Below are positions 35,800 through 46,300 of a stretch of 47,678 bases of DNA, in pieces. Position 1 is the stretch's first letter. Each line of letters begins with the position of its first letter. The notes under the pieces were generated by a model. The model was not told the origin of the DNA and searched no databases. It saw only the letters and a list, made by a program, of their open reading frames with translations. The translations under genes were made by a program, and so were the position numbers. The stretch spans positions 122,649-170,326 of the forward strand of contig NZ_KB899639.1 in the NCBI RefSeq assembly GCF_000378405.1. Reading direction: 5' to 3'. The DNA is from Succinimonas amylolytica DSM 2873 (GTDB lineage: Bacteria; Pseudomonadota; Gammaproteobacteria; Enterobacterales; Succinivibrionaceae).

Positions 35800-36834
35800 T
35801 CAGTCGCGGAGTTCCCTCCAGGGATAAAGCCTGAGGGGGATTTTCCGGGCGCGCAGGTATTCCTCGGTAATGGTTTTTCCGAGGGTAAACTGGGTTTTCA
35901 GGAGCTTCGTGACTGCGCTGGCAGGGTTTCCCCGGGAGTATCTTTCAAAATCCCTGAATATCCGGTCTCCTGCTCCCAGGTCCTTGCCGTTTTTACGGAG
36001 ATGCTCCCAGTCTTCAGGCGTCATTTCCGGAAGCAGAATCCCGCCTTGCGGTGAGACTCCGTTTTCTCCCGCTGCGGACAGTCTGCCGTAAAGTCCTTTC
36101 ATCCAGTCAATTCCTCCCGGATCGGGATCTCCGGCCATGACTACCGGGATTTCCGGGAAACGCCGGAAAAGAACAGTCATGATCTCGTTGCAGTATTCGC
36201 TGGCGGTAAAACGGCTGCCGGGAGGCATGTTCCTCTGTACGAATAGTGTATGCGGGTATTCGGCCGCGATTTCGAGCGTTTCCGGATCCCCGGAAAGTAC
36301 AGTCAGCCTTTCGAAATCGAAGAACACCGCCTGGTTTTCCACCACCACGATCCGGGAAAAATCCGCCACCTCCCGGGCAAATTCCTGCGATTTCGGAAAA
36401 AACGGTATTCCGGCAAGATCGCCAAATGCCGTGTTCCGGAATTTTACTTCCGAGCCTGCTCTTGCAAATACCCGGCCTGCGGTGGTGCGGATACCGGAAC
36501 GCTTTTCGCTGCCGGAGGCGGCGTTGGTGATCCGGTCTTCAGGAGCGGCAAGTTCCTGCAGGAATTCTGCGGTAATGCCGTTTTTTTCCAGATAGTCCTG
36601 AATAAGAAGTCCCAGTTCCAGAAAAAGCCGCTTCTGCTCCTCCTTTTTTCCAGGAGGAAAGGTACGATACTTTAAAAGTGTCCGGGCAGCATGTTCCGGA
36701 AGATCCTCCTCCAGAAAATTCAGAAGTGCAGCATGCTTCCGGAGGACGGGATCCTGCGAGGGATCCTGTAAAATTTTCAGAAGGCAGACCGCGTGGATTT
36801 TATTGGCGTTCAGGAAGCTTCGGAGATCCTGCAT
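35800..36834 (-). CDS. jetD: JetD-like Toprim nuclease (Wadjet system)
   Basis: A 344-residue protein with an N-terminal helical region (1-150) and a C-terminal Toprim domain. Catalytic residues are E166 in VVVENQ and the D-x-D pair D236/D238 in GDPDPGG; a wing-like end follows. In Wadjet/MksG systems this subunit binds the loop-extruding complex and cuts the circular plasmid. It is the last gene of the operon, 5 bp after jetA, with AGGA before its ATG. Naming follows the family pattern by eye; subtype (I-III) cannot be set from sequence alone. Confidence 0.85.
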   Translation of the reverse strand: MQDLRSFLNANKIHAVCLLKILQDPSQDPVLRKHAALLNFLEEDLPEHAARTLLKYRTFPPGKKEEQKRLFLELGLLIQDYLEKNGITAEFLQELAAPEDRITNAASGSEKRSGIRTTAGRVFARAGSEVKFRNTAFGDLAGIPFFPKSQEFAREVADFSRIVVVENQAVFFDFERLTVLSGDPETLEIAAEYPHTLFVQRNMPPGSRFTASEYCNEIMTVLFRRFPEIPVVMAGDPDPGGIDWMKGLYGRLSAAGENGVSPQGGILLPEMTPEDWEHLRKNGKDLGAGDRIFRDFERYSRGNPASAVTKLLKTQFTLGKTITEEYLRARKIPLRLYPWRELRD

Positions 36835-36839
36835 GATCC

Positions 36840-38204
36840 TTATTCCTCAAGATGTCTTTCGATAATGATATCGTCCAGAATCATGTCGCCGTAATGGAAT
36901 TCTGTGCCGCTGTCCGCTGTGTCGATAACGGCAGCTCCCGGGCTTTCGTCTCCCCGGAGCCGGCGCAGTTTTTCAGTATACGAGGGAATCAGGCGGCCCA
37001 CCGGAGTGGAGCGGTAGAATTCCTGATGCCCGCTGTCCATGTTGTCATAGTAGGAGCTTACCGCAAAAAGCCAGTGATCCGGAGAACAGGGAATTCCGGA
37101 TTCCTCCGGAGTGGCGCATTTTCGGTGGTAGTATTCCAGAGCGCTTACCGGTACTCCGGCGTCCACCACATACACAAAGAAATTAATGACATCGTCTTCA
37201 ATGCCGGAATAGATCAGCTCTTCCTCAGCAGTTTCCGGGGGGCTGGTAAAGCCGGTATCCTCATCCTCCAGGGGAATCTCTTCAAGATCCGGATGTCTGG
37301 TCCGGATGCTCTTGACAAGTTCGGCCAGTGTGTCCAGATTCATATCATCGGTCACCAGAGCGTGGCCTTCCAGCTCCAGGGGAGCGGCTCTGGTGAATAT
37401 TTCCGGAGGAACTGTCTGTGAGACGTAGTCGCCGGGATGGTAGTTTTTGTTTTTGGTGCAGTGATCGCAGTAGGCCTTGATAAGGCTGGTTTTTCTTACC
37501 TGCTGCCGGAAGCGGGAGAGCATGTTGCGCAGCGGTCCCATAATGGCATTGAGTTCGTTCTGGCAGCGGGTGATGGAGGTCAGGAGATCGCTTATCAGGA
37601 TGCGGTAGAGCCGGGTGTCATTATCCGCATTGATCACATACTGATTAAGCTCCTGGTAGGTATAGGCCGTCAGGTTATCCACAAGATCCGAGGCCTTTTG
37701 AATGGCAGCTTCGTTTTCTGCAATTTTATCCCGGAGACTGTGGACAAATCCGAATTCCGTAAGAAGTTTCCGCGAGAGTCCGTCCACGGCAATCTGGGCG
37801 TCAAAGCCAATTTCATGTACGAGCTGCGTGAGGTCTGTGAGCACCCGATCCGCCTGCTCCGAATTTCGTGATTTAAGATGCTCGATGTAGCTGTTGCAAA
37901 GAATGGCGATGTTTTTAAGACGGGCGGCGATATCGGTGTCGATATAGCTGCGGGTATCAATTTTTAGAATATAGTTGATAAGCCGGCTCAGGTGGGGGTT
38001 CAGCCAGTAGCCGGTAACGGTGTCCATCAGAATGTTGCGGTTCTGCAGTGCCTGGAACAGGGCGGCGTTTTCCTGGGATACGGCCGAGAGTTCGCCGTTA
38101 TAGGCGGCGATGATGAGATCGGCCCCGTTGCTGAGGTCTGCAAGAATGGAACGGATTACCCGGTTTTCGTTGCGTTCCGGGGATCCGGAGCTGGAATTTT
38201 TCAT
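36840..38204 (-). CDS. jetA: JetA-like kleisin subunit (Wadjet system)
   Basis: A 454-residue MukF/MksF-like kleisin. There is an N-terminal helical domain (about 1-140), a long helical bundle (about 150-260), and a short cysteine cluster (YCDHC, about 248-252). An acidic linker (about 315-340) leads to a C-terminal winged-helix domain (about 345-454). It bridges the heads of the SMC-like subunit JetC and recruits JetB. Its ATG overlaps the jetB stop (ATGA), so it is translationally coupled. The cysteine pair CDHC is unusual to my eye in this family and may be only incidental. Confidence 0.8.
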   Translation of the reverse strand: MKNSSSGSPERNENRVIRSILADLSNGADLIIAAYNGELSAVSQENAALFQALQNRNILMDTVTGYWLNPHLSRLINYILKIDTRSYIDTDIAARLKNIAILCNSYIEHLKSRNSEQADRVLTDLTQLVHEIGFDAQIAVDGLSRKLLTEFGFVHSLRDKIAENEAAIQKASDLVDNLTAYTYQELNQYVINADNDTRLYRILISDLLTSITRCQNELNAIMGPLRNMLSRFRQQVRKTSLIKAYCDHCTKNKNYHPGDYVSQTVPPEIFTRAAPLELEGHALVTDDMNLDTLAELVKSIRTRHPDLEEIPLEDEDTGFTSPPETAEEELIYSGIEDDVINFFVYVVDAGVPVSALEYYHRKCATPEESGIPCSPDHWLFAVSSYYDNMDSGHQEFYRSTPVGRLIPSYTEKLRRLRGDESPGAAVIDTADSGTEFHYGDMILDDIIIERHLEE

Positions 38205-38848
38205 GAGCTGAAGAGATCCTCCTCGAAAGGTTCCTGCTTCTGCTGCTCCATGGCAGCCTCTTCCTCCGCCAGAATGTTTTCGTGAGCGTCAATGAATTCC
38301 AGAACCTCATAGATATAGTCAACCTTTCCGGTAAAGGTGAAAATCCGAGTGCCGGGGAGGTTTTCCCGCAGGATTTCGAACTTTACCATGCGGTCGATAA
38401 TGTTTCTGATGATTTCCGGAACCTCGACCTGCGGTCTTTTATTAAGCAGGGTGCCGATTTTTTTGGCTCTGGTGGTCAGGTACTGGTTGTTCTGTACCCG
38501 GGCGGTGAGCTCGGCTTCGGTGACCTGGCTACCCGGCATCATGGGATGATCCCGGGTACTGGCATCCATTACCAGCAGAATAAATTCCAGAACCGGCCGG
38601 AGCTGTTCCATAATGCTCTGAAATTCCCGTCTTATAGAGGCCCGATCCTCGCCGAGATCCAGATTAATCCAGGTGGCATAATAGGCGGCCCGGTTGGCAG
38701 TTACCGATATTTTACGGTTCAGGGGTGCCAGAATAGCCTCCACCCTGGCACGGGTTTCCGGTTCTTCAAGATCCCGGTAGGCCTCGGGGGCGGAGGTGCT
38801 GCAGACAAACTCTCCCCGAAGCAGTCTTTCCGCGGTATCTCTGATCAT
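38201..38848 (-). CDS. jetB: JetB-like MukE-type subunit (Wadjet system)
   Basis: A 215-residue MukE/MksE-like winged-helix protein, binding the kleisin JetA. Family-like segments are the first helix (MIRDTAERLLRGEFVC), the middle region with VTEAELTARVQNN, and the later EIIRNIIDRMVKFEILREN winged helix near residue 155. The start at 38848 was chosen because it overlaps the jetC stop as ATGA and has GGAG 9 bases upstream. An open frame upstream to 39145 is the antisense-looking extension through jetC and is not coding. The gene ends in an acidic Glu-rich tail. Confidence 0.82.
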   Translation of the reverse strand: MIRDTAERLLRGEFVCSTSAPEAYRDLEEPETRARVEAILAPLNRKISVTANRAAYYATWINLDLGEDRASIRREFQSIMEQLRPVLEFILLVMDASTRDHPMMPGSQVTEAELTARVQNNQYLTTRAKKIGTLLNKRPQVEVPEIIRNIIDRMVKFEILRENLPGTRIFTFTGKVDYIYEVLEFIDAHENILAEEEAAMEQQKQEPFEEDLFSS

Positions 38849-41800
38849 CTGCTGTTCTCCTCGGATTTGATGCGTTTTCTGATGGCTTCTCCCACGGGAT
38901 CCAGAGCATCCTGATTGACATATACCCGATCCCTGGTTATGCGGTAGATTCTGCTGAATTCCGAAGCTACTCCGGTGCTGAGATCCGGAGCGGCGGATAC
39001 CATGACAATTTTGTTGCGCTGCATTACGTCCAGAAGCAGCCTGATATTCTTGCCGGAAAGCTTGCTCATTTCGTCTACCGGCCAGTGCACGGCAATGTTT
39101 CTGCCGCTGCGGGATTCCTGGATGAGACTGATGTACAGGGCGCACAGGAGCAGGAAAGTGAGACCGTTGGAGCTGACATCCTCCAGCTCCTTTTCGGTTT
39201 CGGCTGTTTTTTTCTTTCCGTTTTCCACTACTGAGAACACGATGCTGAACAGATCGTTAAGGTCGTTTCTGAGTTCGCCGTTTATAAAAAGATTGGCCAG
39301 ACTCCGCAGTTTTCCGGAGACCTCGGCATTCGGGAGCTCGGACTGGATCCGGCCATTGTTCTGCCATTCCTGATAGAATCCGGAAAGATTCTCGATGAAT
39401 TCCCAGCCGGCGATGTTCTTTATGCGGGGCTCCAGGGTAATGGAAAACTCTTCGAAAGCCTCAAACTGGAGATTGTCGGACACGATTCTGGATATCCTGC
39501 GGCTGAACCCACGGATTCTTTCGTCAAAGTCCCGCATCTGATCATAGTACTGCTTAATCATGTGAAGCACATCCCGGGCCTGATCCAGAATGCTTTTCCG
39601 GTGCTGGGGAAGTCCGTGGTTCAGAAGCTCCTGTGCGGCCAGGGGATAGGCGAAATTCTCAGCGTTTTCCTGGTTCTTCTCGTCATTGATATCTATTCCG
39701 GCCAGCCGCGCCCGGTTTCTGGCGTCGTTAAGACAGGAGACCCAGTAGTCCTTGATCTTGGAGGTCATGCCGCCCATGATCCGGCAGATGGTATTAATGC
39801 ATTCTCTCAGCCCGGACTGGTTTCTTTTCAGGCTGTCGAGAGCAAATCTGGAGGTGGTGACCACATCGGAGTATATCCGCGCTGGCGCCTCCTGATCGAT
39901 GGCGTCGGGATGGGGCCGGATATTGAGATCCCCGAGCTCGTCCAGAAGCTTTTCCGCACTGCCGGCGTTTTTGTCGGAGGCGGCTTTCTCCTTTCTGAAG
40001 GCGTCAAGTTCCCTCTCAATGATCTTTGCGGCGGAATCATATTCTCTATTGGCATCCGCTCTGCGATTCAGCGTGTCCTGCAGAACCGGCTCCAGGGCAC
40101 TTTCCTGCTGCCGGTATTCCGGAAGTTTTCCATAGCTGCTTTCCAGCCAGTCCCGGTAGGTCAGAATCTCCTGTCTGCGGCTTTGAATTTCCGAAATCCG
40201 CTTTTCTTTGGCAGTGATCTCGTTCTGAATAAGATCGATAAGCCTGGCGTCCACATTCTGATTGGCTAGCTTCTGCTTCATGATATCTTCGTATTCGGAG
40301 ACGGTTTTCCTAAGCTCGGCCTCCAGATCCTGGATTTTCTGGCTGAGAGCCCCGGCGGTTTCTCCGTGGGCTGTTTCCAGATCGCTCCTGTTCAGGAGGT
40401 AGTTGTCTCTGGTATTCGCAGTCATTCTTTCGTACTCTTCTTCCACGTCCCGGAGAGAACTGCGAATCTGGGCGAGCTCTTTTTTGGCAGCGGTGAGGGC
40501 GTTGGTCAGCTCCAGATTCCGATCCTTGCGGTAGCTTTCAATATTGCCGTCCAGAATGCCGAGGCGATCCCGGAGATTTGCAAAGCATTCCTCGGAAATC
40601 AGCCGGGATTCCAGCCGGAATTTTTCAGAAAGAGCATCTTCCATGGCCTTCTGAGTCTTTTTCTGCTCCTCTTCGTTTTCATTCCGGAACTGGATGCAGT
40701 TTTTAACTGCGGTCATCAGATTCTGCTTTTCTGTCCGGAGATCCTGATCGTTTTTCTGTGGCGATTTTAGGTCTCTCACATCCAGGGACAGAGACCCTAC
40801 GGCGATACGGTGCGGCCGCTCCTCCGCAGAGGGAATAATTTCCGGGGAGAGATCATTCCGGGAAAGGAGATCTTCCCGGATAACTTTTCCGATGCCGTTC
40901 TGCCACTCCGGGCAGTATTCGTTCAGATATTCGGTAAGAATGCCGGAATCAGGATTCAGAAGCACGTCGATTTCATTAATACGTTCCTCGCTTTCCTTCC
41001 GAATACGGGCGTTCTTTTCTGCGGCGGCTCCCAGGGAGGCCAGGCGTTTTTCATGGTTCTGAATATCCTGGCACAGCCGGTAGAGCTGTGAGTTCAGGTC
41101 AGAATTAGTACGGTTGCTTTTGTTAATTTCCTCCTGAATTTCGTTTCGGCTGCTGAGGAGATTGTCCGGGGGAATGATATTGCATCTTTCCCGTTCCAGG
41201 TTTGCTATTCTGTTCTGGACATTGTTTTCCTGAATCCGGAGCTCTGCGGTACGGGACTGTCTGTTAAGCTCCAGTCTGCCCAGACTGTCCTTCAGGTTTT
41301 TCTCCAGTTCATGAAGCTGATCCCGGAATTTCTGCTCTCCGGTAGTGAGCTCCTGCCGGATGCGGGATTTTTCGTCATCAATCCTGCTTTTGGCGGTCAG
41401 TTTCCGGTTTTCAAATTCTGTTTTGATGTCGTTATAGACAGCCTTTACGGACCCCAGCTTGCGTTCGTTCTCCTCAAGAGAGGTCCTGAGAGCGGAGATA
41501 TTGTCGTACTCCCGGAGCCAGACGGCCATTTCCTGTTTTTCATATTCGGCCTGCTCTTCCTCGATTTTCCGGATTTTTTCCCGGATGCTGTTGAGATCGG
41601 ATTCATGATCCTTCTGTTCCTGGGAGAGCTTCTTGTCCTTTTCCTCCCAGAGCTGTTTCAGTTCAGTCTGTCTGGTGCTGGCGTTGGCGATGTCCAGCTC
41701 CAGCTTTTTGACGGCATTTTCGAAGCTGTGGTGATACCAGGCTAGAATTCCGGCCTGTTCCCGGAGGACCTTTTTGTCTCCGGAAATCTTTTCGCCCAGG

Positions 41801-42624
41801 ACAGAAGCGCTTTCCAGGGTCTGTCTTTTTTCATCCACTGCCCGGTAGTCATCAATATCTGCGCACCATTCCAGAACCTTGGCGGGATCCAGAATCAGCG
41901 CCACTCCCGGATGATCCTGCCGGAGGATTTCCCCCAGAAGAAGCTTGATGCTGTCAAACTTGACATGTCCGGTGATGAGGCTGTGGGTGATGCTTTCAAT
42001 GTAGCGAAGCTGCCGGTTCCCGCCGCTCAGGCTGTAATCGTACCGCAGGTTGTTATTGGCTCCCAAGGAAATATTCTGAATCACCGAACGGTACTGATCT
42101 ACAGTGGTTACCAGTGGTTCGGAACGAATGCCGCGTTCCTTCAGGATCTGCTGGTACTCCCGCCATTCCCGGGCCCGGTAGCATTTCAGATTTTCATCGT
42201 AAACCACGATATCCTCTACCCGAAACGGCCCTTTCACAAAGCGGTAGTTCAGGCTTTTACTGTTCTGGCTGTTTCCGGCATTGGTCATCATCACATGGAC
42301 GATTTCGGAGCGGGAATTACGGTATTCGAACACCAGAGCACTGTCGGAACGCGGCAGGTAAAAACCGGAAAAGCTTTTTCTGACGTTGCTGGAGCTGGTG
42401 ACTCTTCCGGGAACCAGTCCGTAGAAAAGGGGAATAAGCTTGAGCAGACTGGTTTTTCCGGAACCGTTGGCTCCGTTGATCTGGGTATGCTTTTCGAAAT
42501 CGAATTCGAAGACGCGGTTCTCCCGGGATCCGATGTAGGAGTCGATAAGAACAATACGGATAAGACCGGCAGGGCGGGGCAGTCCGGCGGCGGATCCGGA
42601 GCTGTTACTGGTGGATTCGAGCAT
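38845..42624 (-). CDS. jetC: JetC-like SMC/MukB-type ATPase (Wadjet system)
   Basis: A 1259-residue SMC-like ATPase. The Walker A GANGSGKTS (about 51-59) follows the usual beta-strand start IRIVLIDSYIGS. Two long coiled coils (about 270-560 and 640-930) flank a hinge region. The C-terminal head has the SNGLTFLLL signature and the Walker B/WPVDEMS segment, then MVSAAPD. The protein would drive DNA loop extrusion on plasmid-sized circles. The ATG at 42624 is preferred because the only good promoter lies between it and the alternative GTG at 42735; no Shine-Dalgarno sequence is visible, so translation may be weak or leaderless-like. Confidence 0.85.
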   Translation of the reverse strand: MLESTSNSSGSAAGLPRPAGLIRIVLIDSYIGSRENRVFEFDFEKHTQINGANGSGKTSLLKLIPLFYGLVPGRVTSSSNVRKSFSGFYLPRSDSALVFEYRNSRSEIVHVMMTNAGNSQNSKSLNYRFVKGPFRVEDIVVYDENLKCYRAREWREYQQILKERGIRSEPLVTTVDQYRSVIQNISLGANNNLRYDYSLSGGNRQLRYIESITHSLITGHVKFDSIKLLLGEILRQDHPGVALILDPAKVLEWCADIDDYRAVDEKRQTLESASVLGEKISGDKKVLREQAGILAWYHHSFENAVKKLELDIANASTRQTELKQLWEEKDKKLSQEQKDHESDLNSIREKIRKIEEEQAEYEKQEMAVWLREYDNISALRTSLEENERKLGSVKAVYNDIKTEFENRKLTAKSRIDDEKSRIRQELTTGEQKFRDQLHELEKNLKDSLGRLELNRQSRTAELRIQENNVQNRIANLERERCNIIPPDNLLSSRNEIQEEINKSNRTNSDLNSQLYRLCQDIQNHEKRLASLGAAAEKNARIRKESEERINEIDVLLNPDSGILTEYLNEYCPEWQNGIGKVIREDLLSRNDLSPEIIPSAEERPHRIAVGSLSLDVRDLKSPQKNDQDLRTEKQNLMTAVKNCIQFRNENEEEQKKTQKAMEDALSEKFRLESRLISEECFANLRDRLGILDGNIESYRKDRNLELTNALTAAKKELAQIRSSLRDVEEEYERMTANTRDNYLLNRSDLETAHGETAGALSQKIQDLEAELRKTVSEYEDIMKQKLANQNVDARLIDLIQNEITAKEKRISEIQSRRQEILTYRDWLESSYGKLPEYRQQESALEPVLQDTLNRRADANREYDSAAKIIERELDAFRKEKAASDKNAGSAEKLLDELGDLNIRPHPDAIDQEAPARIYSDVVTTSRFALDSLKRNQSGLRECINTICRIMGGMTSKIKDYWVSCLNDARNRARLAGIDINDEKNQENAENFAYPLAAQELLNHGLPQHRKSILDQARDVLHMIKQYYDQMRDFDERIRGFSRRISRIVSDNLQFEAFEEFSITLEPRIKNIAGWEFIENLSGFYQEWQNNGRIQSELPNAEVSGKLRSLANLFINGELRNDLNDLFSIVFSVVENGKKKTAETEKELEDVSSNGLTFLLLCALYISLIQESRSGRNIAVHWPVDEMSKLSGKNIRLLLDVMQRNKIVMVSAAPDLSTGVASEFSRIYRITRDRVYVNQDALDPVGEAIRKRIKSEENSR

Positions 42625-42661
42625 GTTTTTTGTCTGAAAAATAAACGGGAATAATAGTGGA

Positions 42662-42690
42662 ATTCTAACTGAAAATGCTTTCGTGTTCAA
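42662..42690 (-). promoter_or_regulatory. jet operon promoter
   Basis: TTGAAC (42690-42685), 17-bp spacer, TAGAAT (42667-42662) on the minus strand. It gives a transcript start near 42655, about 30 nt ahead of the jetC ATG. Confidence 0.65.
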
Positions 42691-42928
42691 TTGTGGCAGA
42701 GCGGCTTTCCGAAAGGGAGGAGCGATTAGGTACACGATTATTATTTGAGGGGGAGGTGGTGATTTCCCGGAGAGAACAGAGGGTGTATGCTGAAAAAATA
42801 TGACAGCGTTCCGGTACCTGTCAGGAAGTTCCGTAATCCATACAATTATGAGTGGTCAAAAAATGTAAACCTGGCCGCGGCTGAGATATCTGAAAAACCT
42901 TTCTATAAATAAAGAAGGGCTGTGCATT

Positions 42929-43092
42929 ATGAAGGCCACATTACTGGCACTGCTGGCTAGGTCTCTCAGGATGCGGCAGAGGTTCCCAGTTAACGGCCGG
43001 CGGACTATCCTCAAATCGGAATTGAGGATGTTCCCGGTTATCAGAATTTTGCCGCGACGTTCTCGTCCGCCCTGATCGGGCATGCTTTCTGA
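42929..43092 (+). pseudogene. remnant of a small gene
   Basis: An ATG with AAGAAGGG upstream opens a signal-peptide-like MKATLLALLA. After a frame change the sequence continues VSQDAAEVPS, a stop, and then a protein-like end (DYPQIGIEDVPGYQNFAATF, then SSALIGHAF) to TGA at 43090-43092. This looks like a decayed secreted-protein gene, of unknown family. The rest of the 640-bp gap between jetC and ydiJ holds no supported gene. Confidence 0.35.
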
Positions 43093-43333
43093 AACATGCC
43101 GGATGAATTTCTTTTCTTTTCAGCTCTCTTTGCTGTTGATTTTTAGTGCAAACGTGTTAAATTCTGAAACAGAATCTACATCACAGAATTTTTAAATCTC
43201 TGACGCCGCGCATAGTATTTCCGAAGGAAGACTGACAGCCTTGCAGCCCTGATATTCAGGTTTGGGGAGCCGCTTCTTTCTCCGGAAGATCTCTCCTTTG
43301 CCGGACTCTGATTTTCAAAAACAGGAAGCACAT

Positions 43334-46300
43334 ATGATCCCGCAGCTCTCAAAGGAATATTCACTGGATCCCTTGTATCTCAGCTATTTCAAGGCAGTGG
43401 CAGCCGATGCCTCGTTTACCGGTGATGTTGAGTATTCCTACGCCGCAAGACTGTCGGAAGCCACCGACAACAGTGTTTACCAGCTCCTGCCCGCCGGCAT
43501 TATTTTTCCGAAAACTCCGGAAGACATTCAGACGGCGCTTCGCATTGCGTCCCGGGAGGAATTCCGGAAAATAAGGTTTGCGCCCCGAGGAGGCGGTACC
43601 GGCACCAACGGCGGTTCTCTCACCGGAGGAGTGATTATTGACGTTTCCCGGCATATGCGGGGAGTGGGAAAGGTGGATCCCGAAAAGCGCACGGTGCACG
43701 TGGAATCCGGAGTGATCAAGGACAGTCTGAACCAGGATATCAGGCAGTACGGACTGTTTTTTTCACCGAATCTTTCCACCTCGAACCGGGCCACGTTTGG
43801 GGGGATGATTTCCAATGATGCCTCAGGGCAGGGCTCCCTGAAATACGGTAAAACCTCCCGGCATATTCTGGACGTGGATGTGGTGCTTATGGATGGCAGT
43901 CTGGTTACCTTCGGCCCGGTGTCAGGAGAGGCGCTCCGGGCTAAAATGGAGCTTAACACCCAGGAGGGGCAGATTTACCGGACAGTTTATGAAATTGCTT
44001 CCGGAAAACGCGCCGAAATTGTCAGCACCTTCCCGGATCTCAACCGTTTTCTTACCGGCTATGATCTCAAGCATGTCTGGGATCCCGATACCGGAGTTCT
44101 GGATATCTCCCGGATTATCTGCGGCGCCGAAGGCACCCTGGGTTTTATCACCGGAGCCACGCTGGATCTTACACCGCTGCCTTCATTCCGGGCGCTGGTA
44201 AACATCAAGTATGACAGCTTTGATTCTGCGCTCCGGCATGCTCCGGTGCTGGTTAAGGCCGGGGTGCTTTCTGTGGAAACTGTCGATTCCGTTGTGTTTG
44301 GCATGGCCAAAAAGGATATTGTCTGGTATCAGGTACAGGATCTGCTGACCGAAGTGCCCGGCAAGAACATGGACGGCATCAACATTGTGGAGTTTGCCGG
44401 TACCGATGCCGCTCTGGAAAAATCCCGGATGGACGAGCTTGTCAGAATTCTTGATGCGGATCTCCGGAACGGTAATGACCGCGGAATCATCGGCTACCAG
44501 ATCTGTACTGAAAACAAGGATATCCAGGCGATTTACGCCATGCGCAAAAAGGCCGTGGGGCTTCTGGGAAACGCCGAGGGCGATGCCAAGCCGGTGGCCT
44601 TTGTGGAGGATACGGTGGTGCCGCCGGAGCATCTGGCGGACTTTATTCTGGAATTCCGGGCACTTCTGGACAGTCATCATCTCCGTTACGGGATGTTCGG
44701 CCATGTGGATACCGGGGTACTGCATGTCCGTCCTGCCCTGGATCTCTGTGATCCGGAGCAGGAGGTGGTTCTCAGAACCATTTCCGACAAGGTGGTCGAG
44801 CTTACTGCCAAATATGGCGGCATTATGTGGGGCGAGCACGGCCGGGGGTACCGGAGCGAGTACGGCCCGAAATATTACGGGGGACTTTTTGATGAACTCA
44901 GAAAGGTCAAGAGGGCGTTTGATCCGGACAACAGGATTAATCCTGGAAAGATCTGTACCCCGTACGGCAATGATGCCGATGAACTGGTCTCTGTGGATGC
45001 GGCCAAGCGGGGGAGCTTTGACCGGCAGATCCCGAAAGGAGTAAGACACAGCTTCAATCGGGCTCTGAGCTGCAATGGTAACGGCGCCTGCTTCTCCTTT
45101 GACATTACTTCCCCCATGTGTCCTACCTACAAGTTCATGGGAGACCGGAAACAGTCTCCTAAAGGCCGGGCCGGCCTTATGAGAGAGTGGCTCCGGGAAC
45201 TTGAGGAGGCCGGAGTAAATCCGCTTCTCGAGGAAAAACTGTCCGAAAGCCGCGGATTTTCGGTGCTGGATCTGGCCCGCAAAACCCGGAACACCATTGC
45301 TAAAAGGGGATATGATTTCAGCGATGAGGTGCTGGAGGCTATGAACTGCTGTCTGGCCTGCAAGGCCTGTGCCTCACAGTGTCCCATAAAGGTGGATGTC
45401 CCGGATTTCCGTTCCCGGTTTTTCAATCTGTACTACACCAGATACCTGCGTCCCGCGGGAGATCTTATGGTTCGGCATTTTGAGGAGAGCGCCCCTCTTA
45501 TGTCCCGGGCTCCGGCGCTGTTTAACGCTGTGACTGCCCTGAATCCGGTGAAGATGATGGTGAAGAAGGTTTTGGGCTTTGTAGATGTCCCGGTGCTGAG
45601 CAGTCCCGCTCTCCGCGAGATTATAAAGGGGCAGCCCCTGGAACACTTTGATCTGGCACGTCTTGAGCAGCTAACCCCGGCAGAAAAGGAAAAGCGGGTA
45701 CTGATTGTTCAGGATACCTTTACCACGGTCTATGATGCCACTTTGGTGCATGATCTGATATCCCTGGTGGCCAAAACCGGAAAAATTCCGGTACTGCTGC
45801 CGCTTAAGCCCAACGGCAAGGCTCTCCATATCCGGGGCTATCTCCGTGAGTTTGCCGGCACGGCAGCCAGAAGTGCGGATTTCTACAACCGGGTATACCG
45901 GCTGGGCATTCCCATGGTGGGGGTGGATCCGGCTATTGTGCTCTGCTACCGGGACGAGTATCGCAAAACTCTGGGAACCGCCCGGGGTGATTTTGTGATT
46001 CAGCTGGTGCAGGAATGGCTCCTGGACAATCTCAGCCTTTTAACCCCGCGGATCCGTGATGAAAATGAGTACTACCTGCTGGCCCACTGCACGCAGAAGT
46101 CTCTGAAGCCGGCTACCCATGATGACTGGGTCAGAATTTTCAGACAGGTTTCCCTGAAGCTGATTCCTATTCCGGTGGGCTGCTGCGGCATGGCAGGGTT
46201 ATATGGTCATACGGCCGCCAATGTTGCCAGATCCGAAGCTATTTACCGCCAGAACTGGGCTCCGGTGTTTAAAAAATACCCGGTAAACCGCTGTCTTGTT

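Noticed and set aside
38849-39145. N-terminal extension of the jetB frame
   Set aside because: The extra 99 residues have a shadow-like composition, lie inside jetC, and the ATG at 38848 overlaps the jetC stop with a good GGAG upstream.
36840-42624. Housekeeping MukBEF locus
   Set aside because: The adjacent Toprim JetD-type gene, gene order and sequence differ from mukFEB; the Wadjet reading explains all four genes.
42625-42735. Longer jetC start at GTG 42735
   Set aside because: It lies upstream of the promoter at 42690-42662, has no Shine-Dalgarno sequence, and the added residues show no family match.
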